Shown: positions 36,262 to 45,818 of the stretch, one piece after another
Layout: every line of letters begins with the position of its first letter
Numbering within the stretch: position 1 is the stretch's first letter
DNA from: Candidatus Cardinium hertigii
GTDB lineage: Bacteria; Bacteroidota; Bacteroidia; Cytophagales_A; Amoebophilaceae
Direction of reading: 5' to 3'
Assembly: GCF_003788695.1 (NCBI RefSeq)
Contig: NZ_RARA01000024.1
Location: 82,177-140,513, forward strand
DNA: 58,337 bases
Notes under the pieces: model-generated
What the model was told of the DNA's origin: nothing
What the model saw: the letters and a program-made list of their open reading frames with translations, nothing else
Databases searched by the model: none
Made by a program: the position numbers and the translations under genes

Positions 36262-39126
36262 CTACCATGCAAGTGTACATTCCAATTTTGGTTTCCAAGA
36301 GAACTTCCATTGCTTATTTAGGTCTTTTTTCCAATGGAAAGGAAAAGCTATCAAAACTTTAACAGGATCATAGGATTCAATAGATAAGAAACCATTCCAA
36401 AAAGTTAATTGTGGAGTTATAGTATGTTGCGTATCTTGAAGGCGTAAATTATCTAGCTTATTAATCCATCCTGCTGGTTGAATAGCATAGCTAACTGCAA
36501 AGCTCGCCTTTCTTAAAAACCAGATCAGTGGTATCTGCCAGTCGTCTAGATATAAAGGAAAACCATAAAGTAGCTGGAATTTGGGTAAGATTTCAGATTT
36601 GGGAAACAAAACATGCTCTTTCGAGTAATGCCTATATTGACACTCTGGTATCAAACCGGTATAATGATGAGGGAAAATCCCTGGAAAAAAAAGATGAAAT
36701 TGAACATTCCAGTCAAGGTCATAACTATATGTCTCGGTATGCTCGAATCTATGATTATAACTTATATCAAGTTGTTGAGACCAAGGCGCATGCATATCTT
36801 TTATACAGCTCGTAGCTGCATTTTTTATCATAAATTTATATTGCACATAATCTAAAATATTTCCTTTATCAAATAGCCTTAGTATAGGACTAATGTGTAA
36901 ATAGGTTTCTCCACTAGAACTATCCAACGTAAAATAATAGGGAAACTTTATACCTACTTCTAGTTGTTTCCTCCAGGAAGTCTTATCCTGCACAGATAAT
37001 TTTCGTTGGAAACTAAAATCCGCATTTAGAATTGGATAACAGGTTTGATATTGTATATCTAAACCTAATGCACTGGTCTTTTGTTCATTGTTTTGGTCCT
37101 TCCACTCTGGATTAAATTGATGATAGAAATGGGGACGAGCTTTAAAATTATGCTGTAAGCTTAGTAATTCAGGCAACAGCACTTTACCTCCTATGATCTT
37201 GGGCTCATCTAATGCTATACTGCTAAAACCTAAACTATCTCTCCAAAAGTTATAGTTGGTTATGGGATAGACATGTTCAGGGACCTGTGCTAATATATCA
37301 CTATTATTTTCTTGTGCAACCAAAGTCTCATAGTGACGTACTGTTCTATCTTCTACCCTTTCTAGGGGTAGCCACGAAAGCGGATCAAAAGGCATAACTG
37401 CTATGGCCATACCATCTTTAGTATAATCATTGAAAACAAGTTGATGGTTTACAGGATCCACCATACCTAGATAGGCACCATATTTTCGTGAGGTAACCTG
37501 AAAACCATGCTTGGTAGGTAAATGCATTGCATAAATGTTATCAATACCATTATAAGAACTGTTATAGAGCAAATAATCTTTATATATCTTAGGGGAATTT
37601 CTATGTTCATAGGAATAAGGCAAAAGTATTTCCACTTTGTCTGTATGCACATTAATCCGTACAATACTATTTTGTCCTTCCTTGGTGTGTATGGCCACTA
37701 TATGCGCTTCATCGCACCAACTGGGCGTTAAATAATAACCACCCGCTGCATTATCTATTTTTTTGAGAACCCTACCCTGCTGGGTTTCTAAAATAACCAA
37801 GTAAATGGTACCACCTTTGTCCACCTCTACCGCAACCAATTGAGCAGTATTAGGACTTATAGCTAGCGCATTATATCTACAGTTTTTAGTAAGCGTTCGA
37901 TTTTTTTTGCTCTTAAAATCATAATATTGCAAACGAACCGTATAATTATATGTACGATTTTCCAGCGTCTTTCCTTGCCAAGGGTGCAAACAGCTTTCTA
38001 ACCAAGCTGCACATCCCTGCCCTATATCAAAAGCAGCAGGAGCAAGGATATCGCGGGTAAAGCAGCATCGTGTTTCTTGAAAATGAGTAGAAGCTTTTTT
38101 CAATAAAGCAGTCGATTTAGAAAAAGAATGGGGAGACAAGCTTACCAATTGAGGACGTACGCCTAAGCCCTTCTTCCAAGCCTTTAGGTTACCTGATACA
38201 TCCATAAAGGGCTTGATGTAATCAATAGGATCTGTTGTATCTGCTGATGGTTGAATAGTAATGTGGGTGGCAGGCGTAATGCTTAATCCTTCTAACTGTT
38301 TTTGCCAACCCCATAACAGCTCTTGGTTCATTTCCTTATATATTTCTAATACTGACTTTTTGGTAACTTCTTTTATAGCATTATAAAATCCAAAAAAAGG
38401 AACCCTGCGCACACTTTTTTCATAAATAGCCCTAATCGCTTGCGCACCATACTTCTTCCGTATGTGTGTACAAAAATAATAACCTAATCTATATATACCT
38501 GGCATTCTATGTTGATAAGAACCAAACAATTGTTTGCCAAAACTAATTGGTTTACGTTCCAGTAGATTAACTTTATACAACTTTTCCCATCCAGGGAAAC
38601 GTCCACGTCCACTTTTGGTAAGTGCTGTTTCCACGCAAACTGCATCACCTTCACTAAAAAAACTTGGAACACCACTACAGGTAATCGTATTCCCCCAAAA
38701 GTAGAAAGGCTTAAGCAGAAAAGGTGTATAATGATATTGAATACTATGTTGCACTACATGCCTGAACTCATGTATACATAAAAGGCTTATAAAATCAGCA
38801 TTGCCACAAAAATAGGGATTAGCAGGATAGAAATTAGAAAACATCAACTGACGCGGCGGTGAAGAAAAACAGGAGTTGGCTTCAGCAGATTGATTATTTA
38901 ACCATAAACGAATAGCGCCGGGATAAATGCCCAATGATCTAGAGACAGGCTTATAAATGGTTTCTAACGTATTGGCTATACGCTGTGCTTGGTTCATCGT
39001 ACGTTTATCAAACGCTATACTAAAATGGGGGGTTTCTATTTTTTGCATGCATTCGGCATAAGTAGGAAAACTACCCAGCAAAAAACAGCAACAAGTGATA
39101 ATAAATAGAAAAAGCTTAAAAATCAT
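36262..39126 (-). CDS. Exported zinc metalloprotease with propeller-like middle and barrel-like C-terminus
   Basis: A 954-residue protein with a signal peptide (about 1-24, FKLFLFIITCCCFLLGSFPT). The gluzincin motif HEFRH (119-123) is followed by Glu159 in FFSEGDAVCVE, consistent with HExxH plus downstream Glu zinc binding. Residues about 390-620 look like TolB/WD40 blades (ALAISPNTAQLVAVEVDKGG, YYLTPSWCDEAHIVAI). The last 250 residues alternate aromatic and polar strands, like an outer-membrane barrel. Role unknown; surface proteolysis of host protein is possible. Its stop lies 10 bp from a palindromic element. Confidence 0.72.
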   Translation of the reverse strand: MIFKLFLFIITCCCFLLGSFPTYAECMQKIETPHFSIAFDKRTMNQAQRIANTLETIYKPVSRSLGIYPGAIRLWLNNQSAEANSCFSSPPRQLMFSNFYPANPYFCGNADFISLLCIHEFRHVVQHSIQYHYTPFLLKPFYFWGNTITCSGVPSFFSEGDAVCVETALTKSGRGRFPGWEKLYKVNLLERKPISFGKQLFGSYQHRMPGIYRLGYYFCTHIRKKYGAQAIRAIYEKSVRRVPFFGFYNAIKEVTKKSVLEIYKEMNQELLWGWQKQLEGLSITPATHITIQPSADTTDPIDYIKPFMDVSGNLKAWKKGLGVRPQLVSLSPHSFSKSTALLKKASTHFQETRCCFTRDILAPAAFDIGQGCAAWLESCLHPWQGKTLENRTYNYTVRLQYYDFKSKKNRTLTKNCRYNALAISPNTAQLVAVEVDKGGTIYLVILETQQGRVLKKIDNAAGGYYLTPSWCDEAHIVAIHTKEGQNSIVRINVHTDKVEILLPYSYEHRNSPKIYKDYLLYNSSYNGIDNIYAMHLPTKHGFQVTSRKYGAYLGMVDPVNHQLVFNDYTKDGMAIAVMPFDPLSWLPLERVEDRTVRHYETLVAQENNSDILAQVPEHVYPITNYNFWRDSLGFSSIALDEPKIIGGKVLLPELLSLQHNFKARPHFYHQFNPEWKDQNNEQKTSALGLDIQYQTCYPILNADFSFQRKLSVQDKTSWRKQLEVGIKFPYYFTLDSSSGETYLHISPILRLFDKGNILDYVQYKFMIKNAATSCIKDMHAPWSQQLDISYNHRFEHTETYSYDLDWNVQFHLFFPGIFPHHYTGLIPECQYRHYSKEHVLFPKSEILPKFQLLYGFPLYLDDWQIPLIWFLRKASFAVSYAIQPAGWINKLDNLRLQDTQHTITPQLTFWNGFLSIESYDPVKVLIAFPFHWKKDLNKQWKFSWKPKLECTLAW

Positions 39127-39643
39127 TCGAAATAAAAAAATTAGGCCTAAGAAAGCATAAAGCTACTTTCAAGAAGAGCGACTTGTTATGTAAAGAAAGT
39201 AATATAAGAAAATAATTTACAAAATAAGGCTATATCACTTGATTTAATGGTTTACCAAAAACACAATAGTAGTTTTTATTGTAATAATTATAAATGGGTT
39301 TCCAAAATGATTAACCATATAGTAACCAATACCATATGAATATTCTTCAGATTTTAAGAATAAACGTATTGGTATTAAATATTTAGTGGTCACTTCAAAT
39401 TATACCCGTACTGTTTAGCTTTTGGTTTAAATATGGATATATTAGGATAACCTCATTATAATCGGATTTACGCTGGTAGCTATGTGCATTAGCCATTTCT
39501 TATTTTTTTTGTAAATTTCTTTGTAGTTGTATAGTTTTGAAAACGCATTTCTGAAACCATTTTTTCTAAAAAATTACCAGATTTGAATATGTTAAAAACC
39601 CATTATGCTCTTTTTTTCTTTTTAGCCATTAGGATCTGCTGAT
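39127..39643. other. Intergenic region without recognisable features
   Basis: 517 bp of AT-rich sequence between divergent genes (the protease on the minus strand, the phosphatase on the plus strand). Promoters for both are expected, but none could be assigned and no repeats of the palindromic family were found. Confidence 0.5.
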
Positions 39644-40354
39644 ATGGAACGTACAATCATTGTAGGTGATGTGCATGGCTGTTATAAAGAGCTTACCTAT
39701 CTACTAAAAACCATTGCATATAAGCCAAGTGATAGGCTAATTTTTGTAGGTGATCTTATTGCCCGTGGCCCTGATTCCTTGGGAGTATTAAAACTTGTAC
39801 GAGAAATAGGCGCTCTTGTTGTACGGGGGAATCATGAGGAAAAACTTCTTTTGTGGCGTACTTCTCAAGAAGATTCGAACGATTATAATTCTAAATCAGT
39901 GGAATTACTTCCTATGCATCTGGCTATTGCCCAAGCATTAACCGAAGAGGATTGGATGTGGATGCACTCTTTCCCACTCTGGTATGCTCTGCCTGAGCAT
40001 GAACTCCTTGTCGTGCATGCGGGTTTGGTGCCTGGCATTACGCTAGCCTGCCAAGATCGGAAGGTGCTGCTCTCTATTCGTGGACTCACTGAGGAGAAAA
40101 AACCTTGTTATAATAAGAACCATTCCCAATGGTGGGGGAGGGCATATAAAGGCCCCCCTCATATTGTTTTTGGTCACAATGCTTTTTTTGAGCCTCAATT
40201 TCATCCGTGGGCAACAGGAATTGATACAGCATGTGTTTATGGAGGAATGTTGACAGCCATGGTTCTTCAAAAGGAACAGGTCATTCCTCGCGGTCAAGCA
40301 GTCAAAAAGTTGCTGATATCCCAATCATCCATGGGTGTTTATTATCCTTATTAA
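39644..40354 (+). CDS. PPP-type metallophosphatase (serine/threonine phosphatase or ApaH-like)
   Basis: A 236-residue cytosolic phosphoesterase with the PPP signature: GDVHGCYKEL, GDLIARGPDSLGVL, VRGNHEEKLL, VVHAGLVPG and FGHNAFFEPQ. These supply the two-metal centre. Bacterial members dephosphorylate proteins (PrpA/PrpE-like) or cleave Ap4A (PrpE, ApaH); sequence alone cannot choose. Ends GVYYPY, intact. Confidence 0.88.
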   Translation: MERTIIVGDVHGCYKELTYLLKTIAYKPSDRLIFVGDLIARGPDSLGVLKLVREIGALVVRGNHEEKLLLWRTSQEDSNDYNSKSVELLPMHLAIAQALTEEDWMWMHSFPLWYALPEHELLVVHAGLVPGITLACQDRKVLLSIRGLTEEKKPCYNKNHSQWWGRAYKGPPHIVFGHNAFFEPQFHPWATGIDTACVYGGMLTAMVLQKEQVIPRGQAVKKLLISQSSMGVYYPY

Positions 40355-40576
40355 TATATTTTTTGTAATATATAGCTTGCTGTAAAGAACAGGGCTAAAA
40401 ACAATTTTTTTTGAAGCATTCTAAAAAATGCGTAATTCAGTAAAACTAAGGAGCTTTTTTACGGTATGGGCTTGGAGGATATGAGACATAATAGTGTTTA
40501 TCCATACAATTTACTAACAATCTACTAACTACTAACTTATAATAATTTTTACCTTTCATATCCGTTAACAATAACA

Positions 40577-41878
40577 ATGATCTATTTTATTATTGCATGG
40601 CTACTGGGTTTAACCATTGGATGGTTAGTAGCAAATATTTTGCGAAAAACAGCCCTTGCAACCTTAGCAAATACCATTACTAACCTAGAAAGGGATTTGG
40701 GAGAAAGTAAGCATCAATCCCTATTATTTCAGGAAAAACATCTGCAAATTAGCAAAGAATTAGCCACCTCAGTGGCACACCATATCCACTTAGAAAAGAA
40801 AATAGCTGAACAGGGAGAATCTTTTAACCTCCTGCAAACCCAACTAAGCATTCATTTTAAAAACTTAGCAAATGACCTATTAGAAGAAAAAAGTAAGAAA
40901 TTTACAGACCAAAGCCAGCTCCAAATGGAACGATTGTTAACACCGCTCAATGAAAAAATTACTACTTTTGAAAAACAAGTAACGCATTATAACCAAGAGA
41001 GTTTGGCAAGGAATGTAGCTTTACGAACAGAATTAAAGCAGCTACATGAACTTAATATAAAAATCACGAAAGAAGCTGAAAATTTGACTAAAGCCCTTAA
41101 GGGAGATGCAAAATTACAGGGCGGATGGGGAGAATTTATTTTAGAAAATATTCTCACACAATCTGGACTAGTCAAAAATAGAGAATATGTTATACAACCC
41201 TCTATTACAACGGAAAATGGACAAAGATTGCAGCCAGATGTAGTAATTAATCTTCCCGAAGGCCGAAATATTATTATTGATTCAAAAGTATCTTTGAACC
41301 ATTATGAGCAATTTTTTAATATGGATAATGAAATGCAACGGTCTTTTCACCTCAAACAACATATCCATTCTATTAGACGTCATATTAAAACACTAAACGA
41401 AAAAAGTTATCAATCGCTTTATGGACTTCAGCATTTAGACTTTGTATTAATGTTTATACCTATTGAACCAGCCTTTGTATTAGCTGTTCAAGAAGCAGCA
41501 ACCCTTTTTAATGAAGCCTATGAACGCAATATTGTTATCGTCTCTCCTTCAAATTTAATGGCCACCCTACGAACCATTGCAAACCTATGGCGCCAAGCAT
41601 ACCAAAATCAAAATGCTGTAGAAATTGCCACACAAGGAGGCGCCCTATATGATAAATTTGTTTCCTTTATAGAAGATATTAAAAATATAGGCCGTCAGTT
41701 AGATTTAACTAAAAAAAACTATTTAGAAGCAACCAAAAAACTATATGATGGAAAGGGTAGTTTAGTATCTAGGGCACAAAAAATGAAAATATTAGGTGCA
41801 CGTACCAGTAAAGTATTGGACCAACAACTGATAGATAAAGCTATAAATAATGAAAATGAAAAGGAAAAAGAAGAATAA
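40577..41878 (+). CDS. rmuC: DNA recombination protein RmuC
   Basis: A 433-residue protein with an N-terminal membrane helix (about 3-20), a coiled coil (about 40-170) and the RmuC nuclease-like domain: LQGGWGEFILENILTQSGL, QPDVVINLPEGRNIIIDSKV, DFVLMFIPIEPAFVLA and SPSNLMATLRTIANLWRQ. RmuC limits rearrangements at inverted repeats in E. coli, which is notable in a genome full of inverted repeats. Confidence 0.93.
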   Translation: MIYFIIAWLLGLTIGWLVANILRKTALATLANTITNLERDLGESKHQSLLFQEKHLQISKELATSVAHHIHLEKKIAEQGESFNLLQTQLSIHFKNLANDLLEEKSKKFTDQSQLQMERLLTPLNEKITTFEKQVTHYNQESLARNVALRTELKQLHELNIKITKEAENLTKALKGDAKLQGGWGEFILENILTQSGLVKNREYVIQPSITTENGQRLQPDVVINLPEGRNIIIDSKVSLNHYEQFFNMDNEMQRSFHLKQHIHSIRRHIKTLNEKSYQSLYGLQHLDFVLMFIPIEPAFVLAVQEAATLFNEAYERNIVIVSPSNLMATLRTIANLWRQAYQNQNAVEIATQGGALYDKFVSFIEDIKNIGRQLDLTKKNYLEATKKLYDGKGSLVSRAQKMKILGARTSKVLDQQLIDKAINNENEKEKEE

Positions 41879-41907
41879 AAAAGGTATAGATACCTATTTA
41901 ATATATA

Positions 41908-42396
41908 ATGATTTTATCCATTTTGTTAAAAACTATTTCTTTTTTGTTAAAAACTATTTCTTTTAAAGCTACTTTTTTTGCTTGATCAAAAAAAGTAGCC
42001 AAAAAAAATCAAGCGCTGGTGAACAAAGCTGTTGAAAATTTCAGCCTGAAAGCTGAAAATCAAAACTCGCTCTATGGTTACTCAATGGATTTGGAAAGCT
42101 GGCAAGGCGCGCGAGGGTGAAGCGCACGCAGCATAGTACGCACTATGCAAGTTCGCCCCATGATGTATGTACATACATCATGGGGACCCCAAGTACGCTG
42201 AATCCCGAAACGGAACGCAGCCAGCTTTTCAAAGACGAAGAGTAGGCTCAAACAGGTTGATTTTCTATTACCTTTCAGCCTGAAATTTTCTAGTCACAGC
42301 TTTGTTCAAGGCGCATTTTTTACGATCTAGTATTATTGCACTATTTCTAATGGGTGTGAACACAGATACGTATAGACCACATGACTGAACGCATAC
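41908..42396 (-). repeat. Palindromic element with long loop module, complete reversed copy
   Basis: Reversed copy. It starts with the right tail (ATGATTTTATCCATTTTG, then a doubled TTGTTAAAAACTATTTCTTT), followed by the GCTACTTTTTTT hairpin, ATCAAGCGCTGGTGAACAAA and the GC-rich loop, which includes a perfect 30-bp palindrome at 42156-42185. It then runs through TTTGTTCAAGGCGC to the terminus TGAACGCATAC at 42386-42396. It ends 5 bp before the PUR gene stop. Confidence 0.86.
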
Positions 42397-42401
42397 TAAT
42401 G

Positions 42402-42707
42402 CTACTTACTTTGGGTGTCTTCTATATTACGATCAAATTGATCAAACGCATAGTCAGCCATTAATACCGTTTTAAGGTAATAAACGACCTCATTAAGCGC
42501 ATGGACAAATTTGTTTACATCTTCCTTATATAGAAAAATTTTATGTTTTTCGTAAAACTTCCCATCTTCTTCTGTTTTTTTCTTGCTTTCTGTGATGGTG
42601 AGGTAATAATCCCCACCTCTGGTAGATTTTATATCAAAGAAATAAACCCTTTTCCCCGCATTTACTCTTTTGGAATAAACCTCATCTAGTCCTGTGTTTA
42701 ATTCCAC
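42402..42707 (-). CDS. PUR-alpha-like nucleic-acid-binding protein (DUF3276)
   Basis: A 101-residue protein of the PUR family seen in Bacteroidota and Borrelia (BpuR), binding single-stranded DNA or RNA. Features: DEVYSKRVNAGKRVYFFDIK, GGDYYLTITESKK and KIFLYKEDVNKFVHALNEVV. The start codon is GTG at 42707; a stop precedes it in frame and no ATG is available. It is likely a post-transcriptional or nucleoid regulator. Confidence 0.88.
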   Translation of the reverse strand: MELNTGLDEVYSKRVNAGKRVYFFDIKSTRGGDYYLTITESKKKTEEDGKFYEKHKIFLYKEDVNKFVHALNEVVYYLKTVLMADYAFDQFDRNIEDTQSK

Positions 42708-42773
42708 TATATATTATATTTTAAGTTGTTAGTGTAAGTAAGTATGTAATATGTATTTATATCCTATAAACGT

Positions 42774-43118
42774 TTAACAGCCATGCAAAAATTTCTTTTT
42801 TGCTAGCAACGCTTCTGGCGTTTCCTGATGGTCAAGGTCCAATACACAGCAATCTACAGGGCAAACGGCTGCGCATTGAGGTTCTTCGTGAAAACCTACG
42901 CATTCAGTACATTTGCCCATAACAATATAAAACGTATCATGCGTATAAGGATCTTGCGGCAAAGCTGCATTCAGTATTTTCCCTTCTACCTCTACTGTTT
43001 GCAACTGCGTACCTTGTGACCATTGCCAATCCACACCGCCCTCATATATCGCAGTATTGGGACAGGCTACTTCGCATGCACCACAATTAATACATGCGTC
43101 TGTTATCCGTAAAGCCAT
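42774..43118 (-). CDS. Ferredoxin with two [4Fe-4S] clusters
   Basis: A 114-residue electron carrier. The first cluster is CINCGACEVACP; the second is CTECVGFHEEPQCAAVCP, with the spaced Cys of Alvin-type ferredoxins. The middle insert and the C-terminal extension (CCVLDLDHQETPEALLAKK) match the YfhL-like subgroup of Bacteroidota. The partner enzyme is not in the window. Confidence 0.93.
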   Translation of the reverse strand: MALRITDACINCGACEVACPNTAIYEGGVDWQWSQGTQLQTVEVEGKILNAALPQDPYTHDTFYIVMGKCTECVGFHEEPQCAAVCPVDCCVLDLDHQETPEALLAKKKFLHGC

Positions 43119-43249
43119 AGCTCATAAAAATTTTAATTATATCCGTTTAGACAACTACTAAATTAACAGAAATAAAAGATTGCAGCAAATCTCTTCCCAA
43201 TAAAATAACGCCTACATGCTAATGTTTATAGAATATTAGGTTGTTTTGT

Positions 43250-43720
43250 TTACAATTCTAATCCAATTTTTAAAATTTCTAATTCAATAATACCAGAAGG
43301 GGTATCAATACGTGCTATTTCGCCCACCTTTTTACCTAATAATCCTTTTCCCATAGGGGAATTAATCGATATTTTACCCTGCTTTAGGTCAGTTTCACCC
43401 TGTGAAACAAGCATAAAAACAGATTCTGTTTGGGTTTTCCTATTTCTGACACGTGTTTTACAGAGAATGGAAACCCGGGAAAAGTCAATTTCACTCTCTT
43501 TTAATACCCTAGCATTTGCTACCAAAGTTTCCAATGTAGCAATCTTTGCTTCCAACAAGCCTTGCGCTTCTCTAGCAGCATCATACTCTGCATTTTCACT
43601 TAAATCGCCTTTTTTACAGGCTTCTGCAAGGTCATTAGCTATGCGTATTCGACCTTCGCTTTTTAACCAACTAAGCTCTTTTTTAATTTGCTCTAGCCCT
43701 TCTTCTGTATAATAAGACAT
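43250..43720 (-). CDS. greA: Transcription elongation factor GreA
   Basis: Rescues backtracked RNA polymerase by stimulating transcript cleavage (156 aa). The N-terminal coiled coil has YYTEEGLEQIKKELSWLKSE and GDLSENAEYDAAREAQ, with the acidic tip D-x-S-E-N-A-E-Y; the FKBP-like C-terminal domain ends in SPMGKGLLGKKVGEIARI. Normal length. Confidence 0.96.
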   Translation of the reverse strand: MSYYTEEGLEQIKKELSWLKSEGRIRIANDLAEACKKGDLSENAEYDAAREAQGLLEAKIATLETLVANARVLKESEIDFSRVSILCKTRVRNRKTQTESVFMLVSQGETDLKQGKISINSPMGKGLLGKKVGEIARIDTPSGIIELEILKIGLEL

Positions 43721-43847
43721 GGATACTCTTAGTTTTATGTTCTAATGGTTTTGGTATGGGTATGATTTTCATTATGAAATTACTTCAAAAAATTTACCGC
43801 ATCTAACCATCTAATCTTTAATATTTAAAATTTATATGTATGTTGAG

Positions 43848-44018
43848 TTAACAAAGCATAGATATACCTAACAATACAAAGGCAATAGATATCATACTAA
43901 ACTTATATCCAGCTAATATGGGTACTGCTATAACACCCAAATGCATACCTATAGAAAGCAGCGCCAGTAGCACTGCTAAAAATGTTACAATTGCTTTTGT
44001 ATTGCCTTTCATGTTCAT
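43848..44018 (-). CDS. Small two-helix membrane protein, unknown function
   Basis: A 56-residue ORF, MNMKGNTKAIVTFLAVLLAL, with helices at about 9-31 and 34-54 joined by AVPILAGYKFSM. The codons give a clean hydrophobic pattern rather than random sequence. Similar-sized membrane proteins of unknown role occur in Bacteroidota, which is the basis for keeping it. A start at 44012 (MKGNT) is equally possible. Confidence 0.5.
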   Translation of the reverse strand: MNMKGNTKAIVTFLAVLLALLSIGMHLGVIAVPILAGYKFSMISIAFVLLGISMLC

Positions 44019-44050
44019 TGTATATACACAAATTATTATTCCTTTCAGGT

Positions 44051-44072
44051 TGCACCCATAATTATGGGTGCA
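44051..44072. promoter_or_regulatory. Perfect 22-bp palindrome
   Basis: TGCACCCATAATTATGGGTG followed by CA is self-complementary over all 22 bases. It lies 33 bp upstream of the small membrane-protein start. A dimeric repressor operator is plausible; a hairpin with no T run makes a terminator less likely. Confidence 0.5.
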
Positions 44073-44451
44073 TTATCTGAATATTTCGTTTTTGTAACAG
44101 GTATTGTAAGTAAAACCCAAAAATAGGGTATTTTTAAGTAAATTCCTTTTGTTTACTTCCCGTTGACCATACCGTTGATCATACTAGGAAGTTGGTTTTA
44201 GATATTTGCGTAAAAATTATATACGCATTAGCAACATACAATATTATATATAATATGTATTAGCGCAATGCAATTGCTTATAAAAAAATTAAAACGTTAA
44301 GTAGGGTTGCTTTTTATTTGTATGCGTACTAAATTCATATACATATACATATGGCTGAAAGGATCGGATGTGGTAGTATAGATGGTAGTGGAAAACCATC
44401 ACGCTATACTTGGGTATTAAAATGAAAAATGGGCATTAAAATAAAAAACAA

Positions 44452-45138
44452 ATGAAAAACATAAGAGGCAGTTTAATCCTTAGCATAGGGTTTGTATTGA
44501 GTAGTATTATTTTTAGTGGGGCATTTGTGTATGTGCGTTCCCTAGGCGCTCAATGTATTAGCGTAAAAGGTCTAGCAGAGCGAGAAGTAGACGCTACTAT
44601 AGGCATTTGGGATATTCGTTTTGAGACGGCAGGTGAGGATTTGAATCAAGTTAATGTACAAATCAAGCAACAAACCGATACGGTAGTTTCTTTTTTAAGA
44701 GAACAGGGTTTTATAGATCAGCATATAGTTTATGGCATACCTCAACTGAAGGACAATGCACAATATAATACACAACAAGATAAGAAACTAAGATATATAG
44801 AAGAAATGCAACTAACGGTACATACATCAGATGTTTCTTTGCTTTGGGCAGCTGTACAAAAATCTCAAGAATTACTCAAGAAGGGTGTCCAATTAAAGAT
44901 GCACTGGAGAGATCCTGTAAAATTTGAATTTACGGAGCTAAATAAAATTAAGGTTGCTATGTTACAAGAAGCTACCATAAACGCCAGAACTGCAGCGGAA
45001 CAATTGGCTGCTGATGCCCATATACAGTTAGGTTCTTTGCGTACTGCTACGCAGGGTACTTTTTCAATAAGTGATACCCATATACCGACCAAGAAACATG
45101 TACGCATCGTTACCTATGTAAATTATGCCATTAAGTAG
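44452..45138 (+). CDS. SIMPL domain-containing protein (DUF541)
   Basis: A 228-residue envelope protein: an N-terminal signal or anchor helix (about 8-28, LILSIGFVLSSIIFSGAFVY), then a SIMPL domain with SVKGLAEREVDATIGIWDIR, a central pairing region and LKEATINARTAAEQLAADA-like sequence. SIMPL proteins are periplasmic or outer-membrane associated in Gram-negative bacteria (BP26 of Brucella); biochemical role unclear. Confidence 0.85.
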   Translation: MKNIRGSLILSIGFVLSSIIFSGAFVYVRSLGAQCISVKGLAEREVDATIGIWDIRFETAGEDLNQVNVQIKQQTDTVVSFLREQGFIDQHIVYGIPQLKDNAQYNTQQDKKLRYIEEMQLTVHTSDVSLLWAAVQKSQELLKKGVQLKMHWRDPVKFEFTELNKIKVAMLQEATINARTAAEQLAADAHIQLGSLRTATQGTFSISDTHIPTKKHVRIVTYVNYAIK

Positions 45139-45260
45139 CAATAGCTACGTGATAAGCCTGAAGGAAGGCTTGCATAACGTTTTCGTGGTAAAAACCTTTG
45201 AATATGTATAACACACTTGCTGCAATTTTCTATTGCAACGACGCGTAGTTCTTATTTATG

Positions 45261-45426
45261 GTATCCGTTCAGTCATGTGGCCTATACGTATCTCTGTTCA
45301 CACCAATTAGAGATAGCGGAATAATACTAGATCGTAAAAAATGCGCCTTGAACAAAGCTGTGACTAGAAAATTTCAGGCTGCAAGGTAGTAGTAGAAAAT
45401 CAGCCTGTTTGAGCCTACTCTTCGTC
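45261..45426 (+). repeat. Left half of a palindromic element
   Basis: From GTATCCGTTCAGTCATGTGG through the GCGCCTTGAACAAAGCTGT arm to CCTACTCTTCGTC, the start of a long loop module, where it is cut by the left end of the next copy. Confidence 0.8.
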
Positions 45427-45786
45427 GTATCCGTTCAGTCATGTGGCTTATATATATCCATTTTCGTACCAATTAGAAATAGCATAATAATGCAAGATTA
45501 TAAAAAACGCGCCTTGAACAAAGCTGTGATTAGAAAATTTTAGTTTGAAAGCTATTAGAAAATCAACTTGTTTGAGCCCAAGGCTGCAAGCCTGGGCGAG
45601 TTTTGATTTTCAGCTTTCAGCCTGAAATTTTCAACAGCTTTGTTCACCAGCGCTTGATTTTTTTTGGCTACTTTTTTTGATCAAGCAAAAAAAGTAGCTT
45701 TAAAAGAAAAAGAAGTAGTTTTTAACAAAATGGATAAAATCATTAATAATCTATAAAATATGTCTACCACGCAAGTGAACGGATAC
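45427..45786 (+). repeat. Palindromic element, complete 360-bp reference copy
   Basis: Clean copy from GTATCCGTTCA (45427) to TGAACGGATAC (45786), which are perfect 11-bp inverted ends. Long hairpin between GCGCCTTGAACAAAGCTGT and ACAGCTTTGTTCACCAGCGC with apical stem CCCAAGGCTGCAAGCCTGGG, then the GCTACTTTTTTT hairpin and the AT-rich tail. It interrupts the preceding half copy. No target-site duplication was seen. Confidence 0.88.
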
Positions 45787-45818
45787 TTACGTAAAAATAA
45801 ACCCATGCTAAATATAAT

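Larger units (their letters stand above)
43721..44451. other. Interval between greA and the SIMPL gene
   Basis: Holds one small membrane-protein ORF (43848-44018, minus) and a 22-bp perfect palindrome (44051-44072). The rest is AT-rich without identifiable features. Confidence 0.6.
45139..45818. other. Gene-free interval filled by palindromic elements
   Basis: One truncated and one complete element lie head-to-tail (45261-45786), preceded by a reversed dispersed motif (TTTTCTATTGCAACGACGCG, about 45219). No supported ORF. Confidence 0.75.
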
